Of a DNA stretch of 64,000 nt, positions 7,297 through 16,483 are shown piece by piece. Origin of the DNA: Xanthobacter autotrophicus (GTDB lineage: Bacteria; Pseudomonadota; Alphaproteobacteria; Rhizobiales; Xanthobacteraceae); the NCBI RefSeq assembly GCF_005871085.1, contig NZ_VAUP01000038.1, positions 186,001-250,000 on the forward strand. Reading direction: 5' to 3'. A model generated the notes under the pieces. It saw nothing but the letters and a program-made list of their open reading frames with translations. It ran no database searches and was not told where the DNA came from. The stretch's first letter is position 1. The number at the start of each line of letters is the position of its first letter. The position numbers and the translations under genes are program-made.

Positions 7297-8328
7297 ATGA
7301 AAGGCAAGTTCCTTGCCCTCGGCCTCGCGCTGGCCGCCCTCGCGGCGGGTCCGGCGAGCGCCGCGGAAAAGCTGGTGGTGAGCACGTGGGGCGGCAGCTT
7401 CCGTGACCTCATCGCCGACACCATCGCCAAGAAGTTCACCGCCGACACTGGCGTAGAGGTGGAATACATCACCGGCGGCACCATCGACCGGCTGAACAAG
7501 GCGAAGCTCGCCAAGGGGTCTCCCGAAAGCGACATCACCTTCACCACCGCGCACGTGGGCTGGCTCTATGCCACCGACGACCTGTTCGAGACGCTGGATC
7601 TGGCCAAGATCCCCAATGCGTCGAAACTGGTGCCGCAGGCCAAGGTGAGCCCCTATCACATTGGCGCCTGGGCCTATGTCTACACCATCGGCTACCGGCC
7701 GGACCTGACGCCGAAGAACATCACCTTCTCGTCCTGGGCGGACCTGTGGAGCCCCGAGCTGAAGGGCATGATCGCGGCCCCCGATTTTGATCCCAGCCAC
7801 ATCATCGCGGTCTCCGCGCTGCTGGCCGGCGGCTCGCCTGCGGACTGGCAGAAGGGCGAGCAGAAGCTCTTGGCGCTGAAGCCGAATTTCAAGGCCTTCT
7901 ACACCAACGACGCCAATTCCCAGCAGCTCATCGCCACCGGTGAGACGCCGGTGCAGATCATGCTGTCCATGAACGCCTATTACATGATCGCGCAGGGCGT
8001 TCCGATCAAGCTGGTGATCCCGAAGGAAGGCGGCGTGCTCGGCATCGACACCATGGCCATCATGAAGGGCTCCAAGAAGCAGGAGCTGGCACAGAAGTTC
8101 ATCAACACCGCGCTTGATCCCGAGGTGCAGGGCCAGATCGCCGAGCTGAAGAAGGGCTCGCCCACCGTGCTCGGCGCCAAGGTGAGCGCCGAGACGGCGA
8201 AGCTTCCGGGCGTCTTCACCACCGCCGAGCAGTGGGAGAAGGAGACCATCATCATCGACCACAAGCTACGCGCGGAGAAGACCGCCGAATGGCGCAAGTG
8301 GTTCTCAGAGAACATGATCGCCAAGTAG
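7297..8328 (+). CDS. ABC transporter substrate-binding protein (spermidine/putrescine type)
   Basis: The 343-residue protein starts with a Sec signal peptide (hydrophobic core LALGLALAALAAG, cleavage near ASAAEK) and continues as a PotD-like family 1 binding protein (STWGGSFRDL, then a long mature domain). It would capture the ligand in the periplasm and hand it to the two permeases encoded next. The start has AGAGGAG upstream. A 15-bp tandem duplication covers the last codon and the stop. The ligand could be a polyamine, amino acid or aromatic amine; sequence does not settle it. Confidence 0.85.
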   Translation: MKGKFLALGLALAALAAGPASAAEKLVVSTWGGSFRDLIADTIAKKFTADTGVEVEYITGGTIDRLNKAKLAKGSPESDITFTTAHVGWLYATDDLFETLDLAKIPNASKLVPQAKVSPYHIGAWAYVYTIGYRPDLTPKNITFSSWADLWSPELKGMIAAPDFDPSHIIAVSALLAGGSPADWQKGEQKLLALKPNFKAFYTNDANSQQLIATGETPVQIMLSMNAYYMIAQGVPIKLVIPKEGGVLGIDTMAIMKGSKKQELAQKFINTALDPEVQGQIAELKKGSPTVLGAKVSAETAKLPGVFTTAEQWEKETIIIDHKLRAEKTAEWRKWFSENMIAK

Positions 8329-8352
8329 TCGTCGAGCAAGTAGTCGTCGAGA
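8323..8352 (+). repeat. 15-bp tandem duplication across the stop codon
   Basis: The unit AAGTAGTCGTCGAGC occurs twice in direct tandem (8323-8337 and 8338-8352; the last base of the second copy differs). The first copy contains the last Lys codon and the TAG stop of the binding-protein gene; the second repeats Lys and TAG in frame. It is most likely a recent replication-slippage duplication. Confidence 0.8.
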
Positions 8353-8541
8353 CTGCCGGTCATGGCGGGCGCGGCTCTGCGTCCGCCCGCGATGTGAGGC
8401 GGACGCCCGGCCCCCAGACTGCCCTGATCGGTGGTCGGGCATCGCATCACTGCGGAGGGGAAGTGTGGGGCCCCTGCCCACTCTCCCCTCCGCCCCGGAC
8501 AGGACACCGGGACGGCTCAAGAATGGTCGAATGGCATACAC

Positions 8542-9393
8542 ATGAACAAGCGCCCCTTCCTCGCCCTGTTCGTCACGCCCGCCGTGTTGGCGGCCCTTGC
8601 CTCGGCGGCGGCGCTGGCGGCGATCCTGCAATATGCCTTCCGCGCCTATGTGCCGGGATCGCTCGACCCGGGCGGCTTCTCGCTTTCGAATTTCGAGGCG
8701 CTGCTGCGCCCGCTCTATGCGCAGGTGTTCGTGCAGACCGTGTGGATCTGCCTGCTCACCGCCTTCATCACCCTTGTGGTGGCCTATCCGCTGGCCTTCG
8801 CGCTGGTGCGCACGCGCAACGTGGCGCTGAAGTCGTTCCTGCTGATCACGGCGGTGACGCCGCTGTTCCTGGGCGAGGTGGTGCGGACCTATTCCTGGAT
8901 CATCGTTCTGGGGAACACCGGTTTCATCAATTCCATTCTCATGGGCCTTGGCCTCGTGGAGCGTCCGGTGCAGATGATGTTCACCACCTTCGGCGTGGTG
9001 GTGGCGCTGGTGCACGTGACCCTACCGGTGATGGTCATCATGCTTGCCGCCGCGCTTTCCCACATCGACGTGGACTATGAGAAGGCGGCCACCTCGCTGG
9101 GCGCCGGGCCGGTGAAGGCCTTTCTCACGGTGACGCTGCCGCTCTCCATGCCCGGCGTAGTGGCGGGCGTTTCCACCGCCTTCGCCTGGACCTTTTCCGC
9201 CTTCGCGACCCCGCAGATGATCGGTGGCGGACGGGTGAGCATGATCTCGACCCTCGTCTACCAATTGGGCTTTGCCTCCTTCAATTTCCCCTTCGCGGCG
9301 GCGCTTTCCATCACCGGCATCGCGCTCACCTTCGCGGTGCTGGCCATGGCCAAGCAGGCCATCCGCCCGCTGGAAAAGATCGGAGCCCACTGA
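8542..9393 (+). CDS. ABC transporter permease (PotB-like)
   Basis: The 283-residue inner-membrane protein has about six hydrophobic segments and the cytoplasmic EAA loop (EKAATSLGAGPVKAF) that docks to the ATPase. I use ATG 8542, since the residues encoded upstream are not membrane-protein-like. Its stop overlaps the ATG of the second permease by one base. With the binding protein 213 bases upstream, it forms a four-gene importer. Confidence 0.88.
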   Translation: MNKRPFLALFVTPAVLAALASAAALAAILQYAFRAYVPGSLDPGGFSLSNFEALLRPLYAQVFVQTVWICLLTAFITLVVAYPLAFALVRTRNVALKSFLLITAVTPLFLGEVVRTYSWIIVLGNTGFINSILMGLGLVERPVQMMFTTFGVVVALVHVTLPVMVIMLAAALSHIDVDYEKAATSLGAGPVKAFLTVTLPLSMPGVVAGVSTAFAWTFSAFATPQMIGGGRVSMISTLVYQLGFASFNFPFAAALSITGIALTFAVLAMAKQAIRPLEKIGAH

Positions 9394-10226
9394 TGCGCCG
9401 CCGTCTTATCCCCGCCCGCATCGGCGAGCGCATTCTGAAGGTCGCCGGCTGGAGCGTGGTTGCGCTCATCGTCGCCTTCATCATCCTGCCGGCGGTGGTG
9501 GTGGCCATCTCGGCCTTCAACGATCGCGCCATCCTCACCTTCCCGCCGCAGTCGTGGTCGCTGCGCTGGTTCCGGCGCGCCTTCACCTATCGCGATTTCG
9601 CCGTCGGCTTCCAGAACGGGCTCATCATCACCGCGTTCGCCTCCTCCATCGCGCTGGTGGTGGGGGCGGGCTTCGCCTTCGCCATCGATCGCTACAGCTT
9701 TCGCGGCAAGAGGGCGCTGGAAGCCATGCTGACCTCGCCGCTGGTGATCCCCCATTTCACCATCGGCCTCGGCTTCCTCATCCTCGCCGCGCAGGTGCAT
9801 GCCACGCGCACCTTCGCCCTCGTCATCGTCTGCCATGTGGTGCTGGTGCTGCCCTTCGTCATGCGCTCGGTCTATGTGTCGCTGCGCAATCTCGACGGAC
9901 GGCTGGAGCTGGCCGCCGCCAGCCTCGGCGCCAGGCCCGGCATGGCGCTATGGACGGTGACGCTGCCGCTCCTCATCCCCGGCCTGTTCTCGGGCTGGCT
10001 GTTCGCCGCCATCCTGTCCTTCAACGAATTCACCGCCTCGCTGTTCGTCACCGCCCAGGCAACCCAAACCCTGCCGGTGGCCATGTATAATTATGTCCGC
10101 GAATATGCCGACCCGACGCTCGCGGCGCTCTCCGTCATCTACATCGTGGTGACGGCGGGCCTCCTCACCCTCGCCAACCAGTTTCTCGGCCTCGGAAAGG
10201 TGCTGAACGTTGAGCATGCCCGCTGA
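9393..10226 (+). CDS. ABC transporter permease (PotC-like)
   Basis: The 277-residue protein is the second transmembrane subunit, with an N-terminal membrane helix, a FPPQSWSLRWF segment typical of PotC-like permeases and an EAA loop (ELAAASLGARPGMAL). It is translationally coupled to the first permease through a TGATG overlap. Together they form the membrane channel of the importer. Confidence 0.88.
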   Translation: MRRRLIPARIGERILKVAGWSVVALIVAFIILPAVVVAISAFNDRAILTFPPQSWSLRWFRRAFTYRDFAVGFQNGLIITAFASSIALVVGAGFAFAIDRYSFRGKRALEAMLTSPLVIPHFTIGLGFLILAAQVHATRTFALVIVCHVVLVLPFVMRSVYVSLRNLDGRLELAAASLGARPGMALWTVTLPLLIPGLFSGWLFAAILSFNEFTASLFVTAQATQTLPVAMYNYVREYADPTLAALSVIYIVVTAGLLTLANQFLGLGKVLNVEHAR

Positions 10227-10254
10227 ACGCCGCGATCCGCAGGAGCGCGCCTCC

Positions 10255-11373
10255 ATGTCCTCAATCCCGCCTGACGTGGCGTCCCAGACCCGCCCGGTGG
10301 GTGTGCAGATCGACGGCGTCACCAAACGCTTCGGCGACGCCACCGCGCTGCACGAGGCGTGGCTGAAGATCGGCCAGGGCGAGTTCATGACGCTGCTCGG
10401 CCCGTCCGGCTGCGGCAAGACCACCCTGCTCAACCTCATCGCCGGCTTCCTGGAGGCGGATGGCGGCGAGATCTTCGTTTCCGGCAGCCTGATGACCGAG
10501 ACGCCGCCCTATGATCGTGAGATCGGCGTGGTGTTCCAGAACTACGCGCTGTTCCCGCACATGAGCGTGGCGAAGAACGTGGGTTATGGCCTGCGCATGC
10601 GCGGCGTGCCCAAAAGGGAAATCGAGCAGCGGGTGGCCGAAGCGCTGGCGCTGGTGAAGCTTGCCGCCTTCGGCGACCGCAAGCCGCGCCAGCTCTCCGG
10701 CGGCCAGCAGCAGCGCGTGGCGCTGGCCCGCGCCCTCGTCATCCGCCCCAAGGTGCTGCTGCTGGACGAGCCGTTCTCCGCCCTCGACAAGAATCTGCGC
10801 GGCTCCATGCAGGTGGAGCTGAAGGAGATCCAGAGGAAGCTCGGGGTCACCACCATCTTCGTCACCCACGACCAGAGCGAGGCGCTGTCCATGTCGGACC
10901 GCATCGCGGTGATGTCCGACGGGCGCATCCGCCAGGTGGGCACGCCCGACGAGATCTATCGCCGGCCGCTCGACCCCTTCGTCGCCGCCTTCGTGGGCGA
11001 TGTGAACGTGCTGCCGGCGCGCCTTGAACGCCGCCTCGGCGACATGGCCACCGTCGCCCTGGGCGAGGGCCGGGTGCAGGTGCGTGCCGAGACGCTGGAC
11101 GGCCTTGTGCCGGGCGCCGCAGTGGACCTGTTCGTGCGACCGGACGCCATGCGCTTCGCCGATGCCGACGGCGTACTCGCCGGCACGGTGGCGACCCATG
11201 TCTATCAGGGCTCCCACGTGGATGTGCTGGTGGATGTTCCGGCCGCCAGGGGCGGTCGCGTCACCGTGCGGGTGCCCGGCCATGAAGCACCGGGTCGCTG
11301 GCCGGCGGGCGCTCACGTCAGCCTCGATTTCGCGGCGGGCGACGCCGTGGCCTTCGCCTCCGATGCGAAATGA
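10255..11373 (+). CDS. ABC transporter ATP-binding protein (PotA-like)
   Basis: The protein of 372 residues powers the importer. It has Walker A (GPSGCGKTT), the signature LSGGQQQR, Walker B (LLLDEPFSALD), an H-loop (VTHDQSE) and a C-terminal TOBE-like regulatory region. The ATG at 10255 has AGGAG 9 bases upstream; the frame continues to 10210 and would overlap the permease gene. It closes the operon SBP-permease-permease-ATPase. Downstream is a convergent DUF1028 gene. Confidence 0.9.
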   Translation: MSSIPPDVASQTRPVGVQIDGVTKRFGDATALHEAWLKIGQGEFMTLLGPSGCGKTTLLNLIAGFLEADGGEIFVSGSLMTETPPYDREIGVVFQNYALFPHMSVAKNVGYGLRMRGVPKREIEQRVAEALALVKLAAFGDRKPRQLSGGQQQRVALARALVIRPKVLLLDEPFSALDKNLRGSMQVELKEIQRKLGVTTIFVTHDQSEALSMSDRIAVMSDGRIRQVGTPDEIYRRPLDPFVAAFVGDVNVLPARLERRLGDMATVALGEGRVQVRAETLDGLVPGAAVDLFVRPDAMRFADADGVLAGTVATHVYQGSHVDVLVDVPAARGGRVTVRVPGHEAPGRWPAGAHVSLDFAAGDAVAFASDAK

Positions 11374-11422
11374 TGCCGGCGTGCGCCCGTTAGAAAGCGG
11401 ATGCCGTGGCCTGTGCGCACTC

Positions 11423-12076
11423 CTAGAAGCTGGGCGCGGTGGCCGGGGATCGGGCTCGGCTCTCGAAGGCGGCCTGCTCGGGGGCGTAGCGGTCCCACAG
11501 GGCGCGCAGGGCGGCGATGGGGGCCTCGTCCCAGTCCACCCGCAGGTCCACCACCGGCCAGTCATAGGTGCATGCCACATGAAGGCCCGCCGCATGCTCG
11601 TCCCCGGTCTCGCCACCGGCTTCGAGTCCGGCCTCCAGGCCCCGCAGCAGCCGCTCGGCCAGCGGCAGGGCGGGGTCGGCGAGGAAGGCGTCGCGCATGG
11701 CCGCCGGCACGCCGTCATGGGTGAGGAGATTGCCCAGGGCGATACAGCCGGGCCCTTCCGCAGCAGCCGCGATGGGCAGGGCCTCGGCCCCCGAATGCCA
11801 CGCCACCTGTCCGTAGCGGTCGATGACGCTGGCCTGCCGGAAGGCGGGCTGCGGCGTTCCGGCCAGCAGGGTTGTGAGCACGCCGCCGGCGCCGATGCCC
11901 TGCCGCAGCAGCGCGAGGCCCGCAGGCCCCAGCGCGGGATCGGTCACATTCTGAGTGGTGACGAGCCCGAGCGGGCTCACCCAGGCGCACCGGCTGGCGA
12001 CGCAGATGCTGGACGAGGTGATGGCGATGCCGAAGGCGCCGGTTTGCGGGCAGCGTGCGGCGATGGAATAGGTCAT
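11423..12076 (-). CDS. DUF1028 family protein
   Basis: The 217-residue protein matches DUF1028, a family with an Ntn-hydrolase-like fold. It begins with the usual MTYSIAARCPQTGAFGIA pattern and has the TQNVTDP segment in the middle. A strong ribosome site (AAGGAG) precedes the ATG. It is divergent from the M20 deacylase gene with only 38 bases between the starts. Members often lie beside amidohydrolases and transporters, so a hydrolytic role on an amide or peptide is plausible but unproved. Confidence 0.85.
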   Translation of the reverse strand: MTYSIAARCPQTGAFGIAITSSSICVASRCAWVSPLGLVTTQNVTDPALGPAGLALLRQGIGAGGVLTTLLAGTPQPAFRQASVIDRYGQVAWHSGAEALPIAAAAEGPGCIALGNLLTHDGVPAAMRDAFLADPALPLAERLLRGLEAGLEAGGETGDEHAAGLHVACTYDWPVVDLRVDWDEAPIAALRALWDRYAPEQAAFESRARSPATAPSF

Positions 12077-12114
12077 TCCCGTCTCCTTTTCATGGTTTTT
12101 CTAGCGGGGCGGGC

Positions 12115-13308
12115 ATGAGCAGGCAAGTATCATCCGAAGAAATACTTGAAAAACTCATTTCGGTTGCATCGATTACAGATGCGCCGAATGAAGAGGTGGT
12201 CGCCGCCGTCGCGGCGATCGCCGCCCCCTTCGCCCGCGTGCGCCGCCTGCCCAACGCCGGCGGGGAGAAGACCGCGCTGCTGATCTCCATCGGGCCGGAG
12301 GACCGTGCCGGCATCGTGCTCTCCGCCCACACCGACGTGGTGGCGGTGGCGGGACAGCCGTGGACCAGCGATCCCTTCCGCCTCGCCGCGCGGGATGGCC
12401 GGCTTTATGGGCGCGGCACGTCCGACATGAAGGGCTTCGTCGCCTGCGTCCTCGCGGCGCTGCCCGCCTTCGCCGCTGCCGATCCGCAGACCCCCGTGCA
12501 CGTGGCCCTCTCCTACGACGAGGAGATCGGCTGCAAGGGCGCTGGCGACCTTGTGGCGGCGGTGGCGGCCCTGCCGGCGCGGCCGCTGCTGTGCATCGTC
12601 GGCGAGCCCACCGGCATGAAGGTGAAGCGCGCCCACAAGGGCAAGACCGGCTGGCGCGCCACGGCGCTGGGCCGCACCGGCCATTCGGCCCTGCCGCACC
12701 AAGCGGCCAACGCGGTGACGGCGCTGGCCCGGTTCGCCGCCCGGCTCGCGGATCTCGCGGACGAACTGAAGACCGGCGCGCAGGACGGCGCCTTCGATCC
12801 GCCCTATGCCACGCTCCACATCGGATCCCTCCACGGCGGCGGGGCGCTCAACGTGGTGCCGGACCAGGCGGTGATGGAATTCGAGCTGCGCACCATCCCC
12901 GGCAGCGACACCGCCGCCCCGTTCCGCCGCATAGAGGCGCTGGCGGACGAGGCCCGCGCCGCCCTGAAGGCGCAAGCGCCCGAGGCCGACCTGCTGCTGG
13001 AGGAGCTTTCCGCCTATCCCGCCCTCGCCACCGCCCCCGATGCGCCGGAGGCCGCCGCCGTGGCGCGGCTCACCGGGGACAATGCTCCGCCGGGCACCAT
13101 CGCCTTCGGCACCGAGGCCGGGCTTTATGCGCAGGCGGGCATCCCCACCCTGGTCTGCGGCCCCGGCGACATCGCCCGCGCCCACAAGGCGGACGAATGG
13201 ATCGGCCGCGAGGAGCTTGCCCAGTGCGATGCCATGCTGGCCCGCCTGGCTGATATCATCCGCCGTCCCGCCGCCGACTGGATCAGGAGCGAGCCCCGCG
13301 GCGCCTGA
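12115..13308 (+). CDS. M20 family deacylase (acetylornithine deacetylase ArgE-like)
   Basis: The 397-residue metallohydrolase removes an acyl group from an amino acid such as N-acetylornithine. The metal-binding pattern is visible: SAHTDVV, GRGTSDMKG, the acid pair in DEEIGCKG and the substrate segment GEPTGMKV. A dimerisation domain lies in the middle. The ATG at 12115 is the natural family start. Because argJ (which recycles the acetyl group) lies 0.6 kb downstream, a separate ArgE is not strictly needed for arginine synthesis. A catabolic role with the neighbouring DUF1028 and transporter is therefore also possible. Confidence 0.85.
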   Translation: MSRQVSSEEILEKLISVASITDAPNEEVVAAVAAIAAPFARVRRLPNAGGEKTALLISIGPEDRAGIVLSAHTDVVAVAGQPWTSDPFRLAARDGRLYGRGTSDMKGFVACVLAALPAFAAADPQTPVHVALSYDEEIGCKGAGDLVAAVAALPARPLLCIVGEPTGMKVKRAHKGKTGWRATALGRTGHSALPHQAANAVTALARFAARLADLADELKTGAQDGAFDPPYATLHIGSLHGGGALNVVPDQAVMEFELRTIPGSDTAAPFRRIEALADEARAALKAQAPEADLLLEELSAYPALATAPDAPEAAAVARLTGDNAPPGTIAFGTEAGLYAQAGIPTLVCGPGDIARAHKADEWIGREELAQCDAMLARLADIIRRPAADWIRSEPRGA

Positions 13309-13367
13309 GCCAAATCCCGCCGTGCCGGTCGAACGCCGGAGCCGCGGCACAGACAGAGAGGCCATTC

Positions 13368-13799
13368 ATGTCGACAGAGAACGCCGCCTTCACTCGTCCC
13401 GCCGCCCGGCTCACCCATGCCGGCGCGCTGGTCGCGCTCAACGCGGCGGTGGTGAAGGCGGAAGCCATGGGCGTGCCGCAGAACATCTCCATCGTGGATG
13501 AAGGCGGCAACCTCCTCGCCTTCGTGCGCATGGACGGAGCCAAGCTCCTGTCGCGGGAGACCTCGCTGTCGAAGGCCATCAGCGCCGCGTCCCACCGCCA
13601 GCCCACCAGCCGGCTCGATCCCGCGCTGGAGCTGAAGCTGGCCATCGCCGCGGGCGGGCGGCTGACCAATCTGGAGGGCGGCTTCCCCATCATTCTCGAC
13701 GGGGTGTGCGTGGGCGGCATTGGCGTCGGCTCCGGCAAGGGGGCGGAGGACGTGGAGGTGGCGAAGGCGGCCCTGGCGGCCATCGGGGCGGAAGTTTAG
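13368..13799 (+). CDS. GlcG/HbpS family protein
   Basis: The 143-residue protein belongs to the DUF336 family (GlcG, HbpS), small alpha-beta proteins, some of which bind haem or cofactors. Typical segments are [22 protein letters not shown] and the glycine-rich GGIGVGSG near the end. It follows the M20 deacylase by 59 bases on the same strand. The family is often found with 2-hydroxyacid and aromatic catabolic genes, but no activity can be assigned here. Confidence 0.85.
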   Translation: MSTENAAFTRPAARLTHAGALVALNAAVVKAEAMGVPQNISIVDEGGNLLAFVRMDGAKLLSRETSLSKAISAASHRQPTSRLDPALELKLAIAAGGRLTNLEGGFPIILDGVCVGGIGVGSGKGAEDVEVAKAALAAIGAEV

Positions 13800-13932
13800 G
13801 CAGCGCCAAGGAACGGGCATATGGTGCGGGGGCGCAGATCTGGCGCGGGGCTGCGGCAACCGGCGCCATCGGCGCCCTTGCCTTGGCCTTGAAGCTGCGG
13901 CACACGAGACGCGCCATCACCGGGGAACAGCC

Positions 13933-15174
13933 ATGTCGTCGACCATCTCTCCCCTCGCGCCCAAGTTCGTGCCCGAATTGCTGCCGGTGCCAGGGGTGAC
14001 CTTCACCACCGCCGCCGCCGGCATCCGCTATCACGGGCGCACCGATGTCCTGGTCATGTCGTTCGCGCCCGGCACCACGGTGGCCGGCGTCACCACCAAG
14101 TCCCTGTGCCCGTCCGCGCCGGTGGAGTGGTGCCGCGATCTGCTGAAGAAGGGCAAGGCCCGCGCCCTGGTGGTGAATTCCGGCAATGCCAACGCCTTCA
14201 CCGGCCTGAAGGGCCGCGAGGCCACCCAGCTCACGGCCGAGATTGCCGGCGTGGCGCTGGGCTGCAAGACCTCGGAAGTGTTCCTGGCCTCCACCGGCGT
14301 CATCGGTGAGCCGCTGGACGCCACCAAGTTCGAGGGTGCCCTGACCGAGGCCGCCGGCCGCCTCGTGGACTGGCCCTGGCTCGATGCCGCCCGCGCCATC
14401 ATGACCACGGACACCTTCCCCAAGCTCGCCACCGCGCAGGTGCTGCTGGGCGACGTGCCGGTGACCATCAACGGCATCGCCAAGGGCGCGGGCATGATCG
14501 CCCCGGACATGGCGACCATGCTTTCCTTCGTCTTCACCGACGCGCCCATCGCCGCCGGCGTATTGCAGGACCTGCTCTCCAAGGGCGTGAAGAACACCTT
14601 CAACGCCGTCACCATCGACGGTGACACCTCCACCTCCGACACCCTGCTGCTGTTCGCTACCGGTGCCGCCAAGGCGCGGGGCGCGAAGACGGTGAAGAGC
14701 GCGGACGACCCGGCCCTGCGTGCCTTCCGCCATGCGCTGGTGGATCTTCTCGCCGACCTCGCCGAGCAGGTGGCCCGCGACGGCGAGGGCGCCCGCAAGC
14801 TGCTGCGCATTCAGGTGACCGGCGCGGTATCGAAGAAGTCGGCGCGGCGCATCGCCATGTCCATCGCCAACTCGCCGCTGGTGAAGACCGCCGTGGCCGG
14901 CGAGGACGCCAACTGGGGCCGCGTGGTGATGGCGGTGGGCAAGGCCGGCGAGCCGGCCGACCGCGACCGCCTCACCATCTCCTTCGGCGACTACCGCGTC
15001 GCCCACGAAGGTGCCCGCGACCCTGATTATGACGAGGCCGTGGTCTCCCACTACATGAAGAACGACGTGATCGACCTGTTCGTGGATCTCGGCCTCGGCC
15101 GCGGCTCCGACCGGGTGCTCACCTGCGACCTCACCAAGGAATATGTGGCGATCAACGGGGATTATCGCTCGTGA
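13933..15174 (+). CDS. argJ: Bifunctional ornithine acetyltransferase / N-acetylglutamate synthase
   Basis: ArgJ transfers the acetyl group from N-acetylornithine to glutamate in the arginine cyclic pathway and can also use acetyl-CoA. The 413-residue precursor cleaves itself before a threonine to give alpha and beta chains. The cleavage motif [14 protein letters not shown] is present, with the nucleophile at Thr195. I use ATG 13933, which matches the family N-terminus. The stop overlaps the GTG of mutT, so the two are co-translated, an order common in Hyphomicrobiales. Confidence 0.95.
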   Translation: MSSTISPLAPKFVPELLPVPGVTFTTAAAGIRYHGRTDVLVMSFAPGTTVAGVTTKSLCPSAPVEWCRDLLKKGKARALVVNSGNANAFTGLKGREATQLTAEIAGVALGCKTSEVFLASTGVIGEPLDATKFEGALTEAAGRLVDWPWLDAARAIMTTDTFPKLATAQVLLGDVPVTINGIAKGAGMIAPDMATMLSFVFTDAPIAAGVLQDLLSKGVKNTFNAVTIDGDTSTSDTLLLFATGAAKARGAKTVKSADDPALRAFRHALVDLLADLAEQVARDGEGARKLLRIQVTGAVSKKSARRIAMSIANSPLVKTAVAGEDANWGRVVMAVGKAGEPADRDRLTISFGDYRVAHEGARDPDYDEAVVSHYMKNDVIDLFVDLGLGRGSDRVLTCDLTKEYVAINGDYRS

Positions 15175-15575
15175 AGATCACTCTCGTCGCCGCCTGCGCC
15201 CTGGTGGACGCGGACGGCCGCGTGCTGGTGGCGCAGCGGCCGGAGGGGAAGGCGCTGGCCGGCCTCTGGGAATTCCCCGGCGGCAAGGTGGAGCCGGGGG
15301 AGCGGCCGGAGGCGACGCTAATCCGCGAGCTGGACGAGGAACTGGGCATCACCGTCAAGGAAGCCTGCCTCGCCCCGCTCACCTTCGCGAGCCACGGCTA
15401 CGAGACCTTCCATCTGCTGATGCCCCTGTGGATCTGCCGACGTTGGGAAGGCACCATCCAGCGCAAGGAGCACCAGGCGCTGCAATGGCTGCACCCCGCC
15501 CGTCTCCGCGACATCCCCATGCCCCCCGCCGACGAGCCGCTGATCCCCGCGCTCATCGACCTGCTCGGCCCCTGA
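15171..15575 (+). CDS. mutT: 8-oxo-dGTP diphosphatase (Nudix)
   Basis: MutT hydrolyses oxidised dGTP to the monophosphate and prevents A-to-C transversions. The 134-residue protein has a full Nudix box (GGKVEPGE through RELDEELGI) preceded by GLWEFPG, the MutT hallmark. The GTG start overlaps the argJ stop by four bases. An EamA transporter follows 24 bases later and may be in the same transcript. Confidence 0.9.
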   Translation: MKITLVAACALVDADGRVLVAQRPEGKALAGLWEFPGGKVEPGERPEATLIRELDEELGITVKEACLAPLTFASHGYETFHLLMPLWICRRWEGTIQRKEHQALQWLHPARLRDIPMPPADEPLIPALIDLLGP

Positions 15576-15599
15576 GCCGCGCGCCGTGATCCGCGCGTC

Positions 15600-16454
15600 A
15601 TGACCTCCGCCGCCGCCACCCGCATCGGCCTGCTCGCCATCCTGCTGTGGGCGACCCTTGCCGTGCTCACGGCGGCGACGGGACAGGTACCGCCCTTCCT
15701 CCTCACAGCGCTCACCTTCGCCATCGGCGGGGCGGTGGGCGTGGGCGCGGCGCTGGCCGGGCCGGGGCTCGGCGTGCTGAAGCAGCGGCCGTTGGCCTAC
15801 CTCCACGGGGTGGGCGGGCTGTTCGGCTACCATTTCCTCTATTTCACCGCGCTGAAATGGGCGCCGGCGGCGGAAGCCGGGCTGATCGCCTATCTATGGC
15901 CCCTGCTCATCGTGCTGCTTTCCGCCTTCCTGCCGGGGGGCGGGCTGCGCCGCGTCCATGTGATCGGCGCGCTCATGGGTTTTGCGGGAACGGTGGTACT
16001 CCTCCTCGGCAAGGGCGGCTTTACCGGCGTGGAGATGCGCTTTGCGCCGGGTTATCTCGCCGCCTTCGCCTGCGCCTTCATCTGGTCGTCCTATTCGGTG
16101 GCGTCGCGCCAGTTCGCGGATGTGCCCACCCAGGCGGTGGCCGGCTTCTGCCTCGCCACGGCGGTGCTGGCGGGCCTGTGCCATCTGGCGCTGGAACGCA
16201 CCGTGTGGCCGTCCGGCGCGCTGGAATGGGCGGCGGTGGCGCTGCTGGGCATTGGCCCGGTGGGGCTGGCCTTCTACACTTGGGATATCGGCATGAAGCG
16301 CGGCGACGTGCGCTTTCTGGGCGTCGCCTCCTATGCCGCGCCGGTTTTGTCCACGCTGCTGCTGGTGGCGACGGGCTTTGCCGCGCCATCCTGGTCGCTG
16401 GCGCTCGCCTGCGCTCTCATCGTCGGGGGAGCCTTCGTCGCCACGCGGCGTTGA
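15600..16454 (+). CDS. EamA/DMT family transporter
   Basis: The 284-residue protein has about ten hydrophobic segments arranged as two EamA repeats (second beginning near LAAFACAFIWSSYSVASRQFA), as in drug/metabolite exporters. It resembles the YddG-like branch, which exports aromatic amino acids, but the substrate is inferred loosely. It lies in the inner membrane. It is downstream of mutT and upstream of an SDR gene. Confidence 0.85.
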   Translation: MTSAAATRIGLLAILLWATLAVLTAATGQVPPFLLTALTFAIGGAVGVGAALAGPGLGVLKQRPLAYLHGVGGLFGYHFLYFTALKWAPAAEAGLIAYLWPLLIVLLSAFLPGGGLRRVHVIGALMGFAGTVVLLLGKGGFTGVEMRFAPGYLAAFACAFIWSSYSVASRQFADVPTQAVAGFCLATAVLAGLCHLALERTVWPSGALEWAAVALLGIGPVGLAFYTWDIGMKRGDVRFLGVASYAAPVLSTLLLVATGFAAPSWSLALACALIVGGAFVATRR

Positions 16455-16483
16455 GACGGCATCCCCTTTGAAGGAGAAAAGCC

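Noticed and set aside
10261-11718. A 485-residue open frame on the minus strand
   Set aside because: It is antisense to the PotA-like ATPase, has a His/Arg-rich composition typical of shadow frames in GC-rich DNA and no domain.
13690-15051. A 453-residue open frame on the minus strand
   Set aside because: It is antisense to argJ, which has full catalytic motifs. The frame shows Gly/His-rich filler text only.
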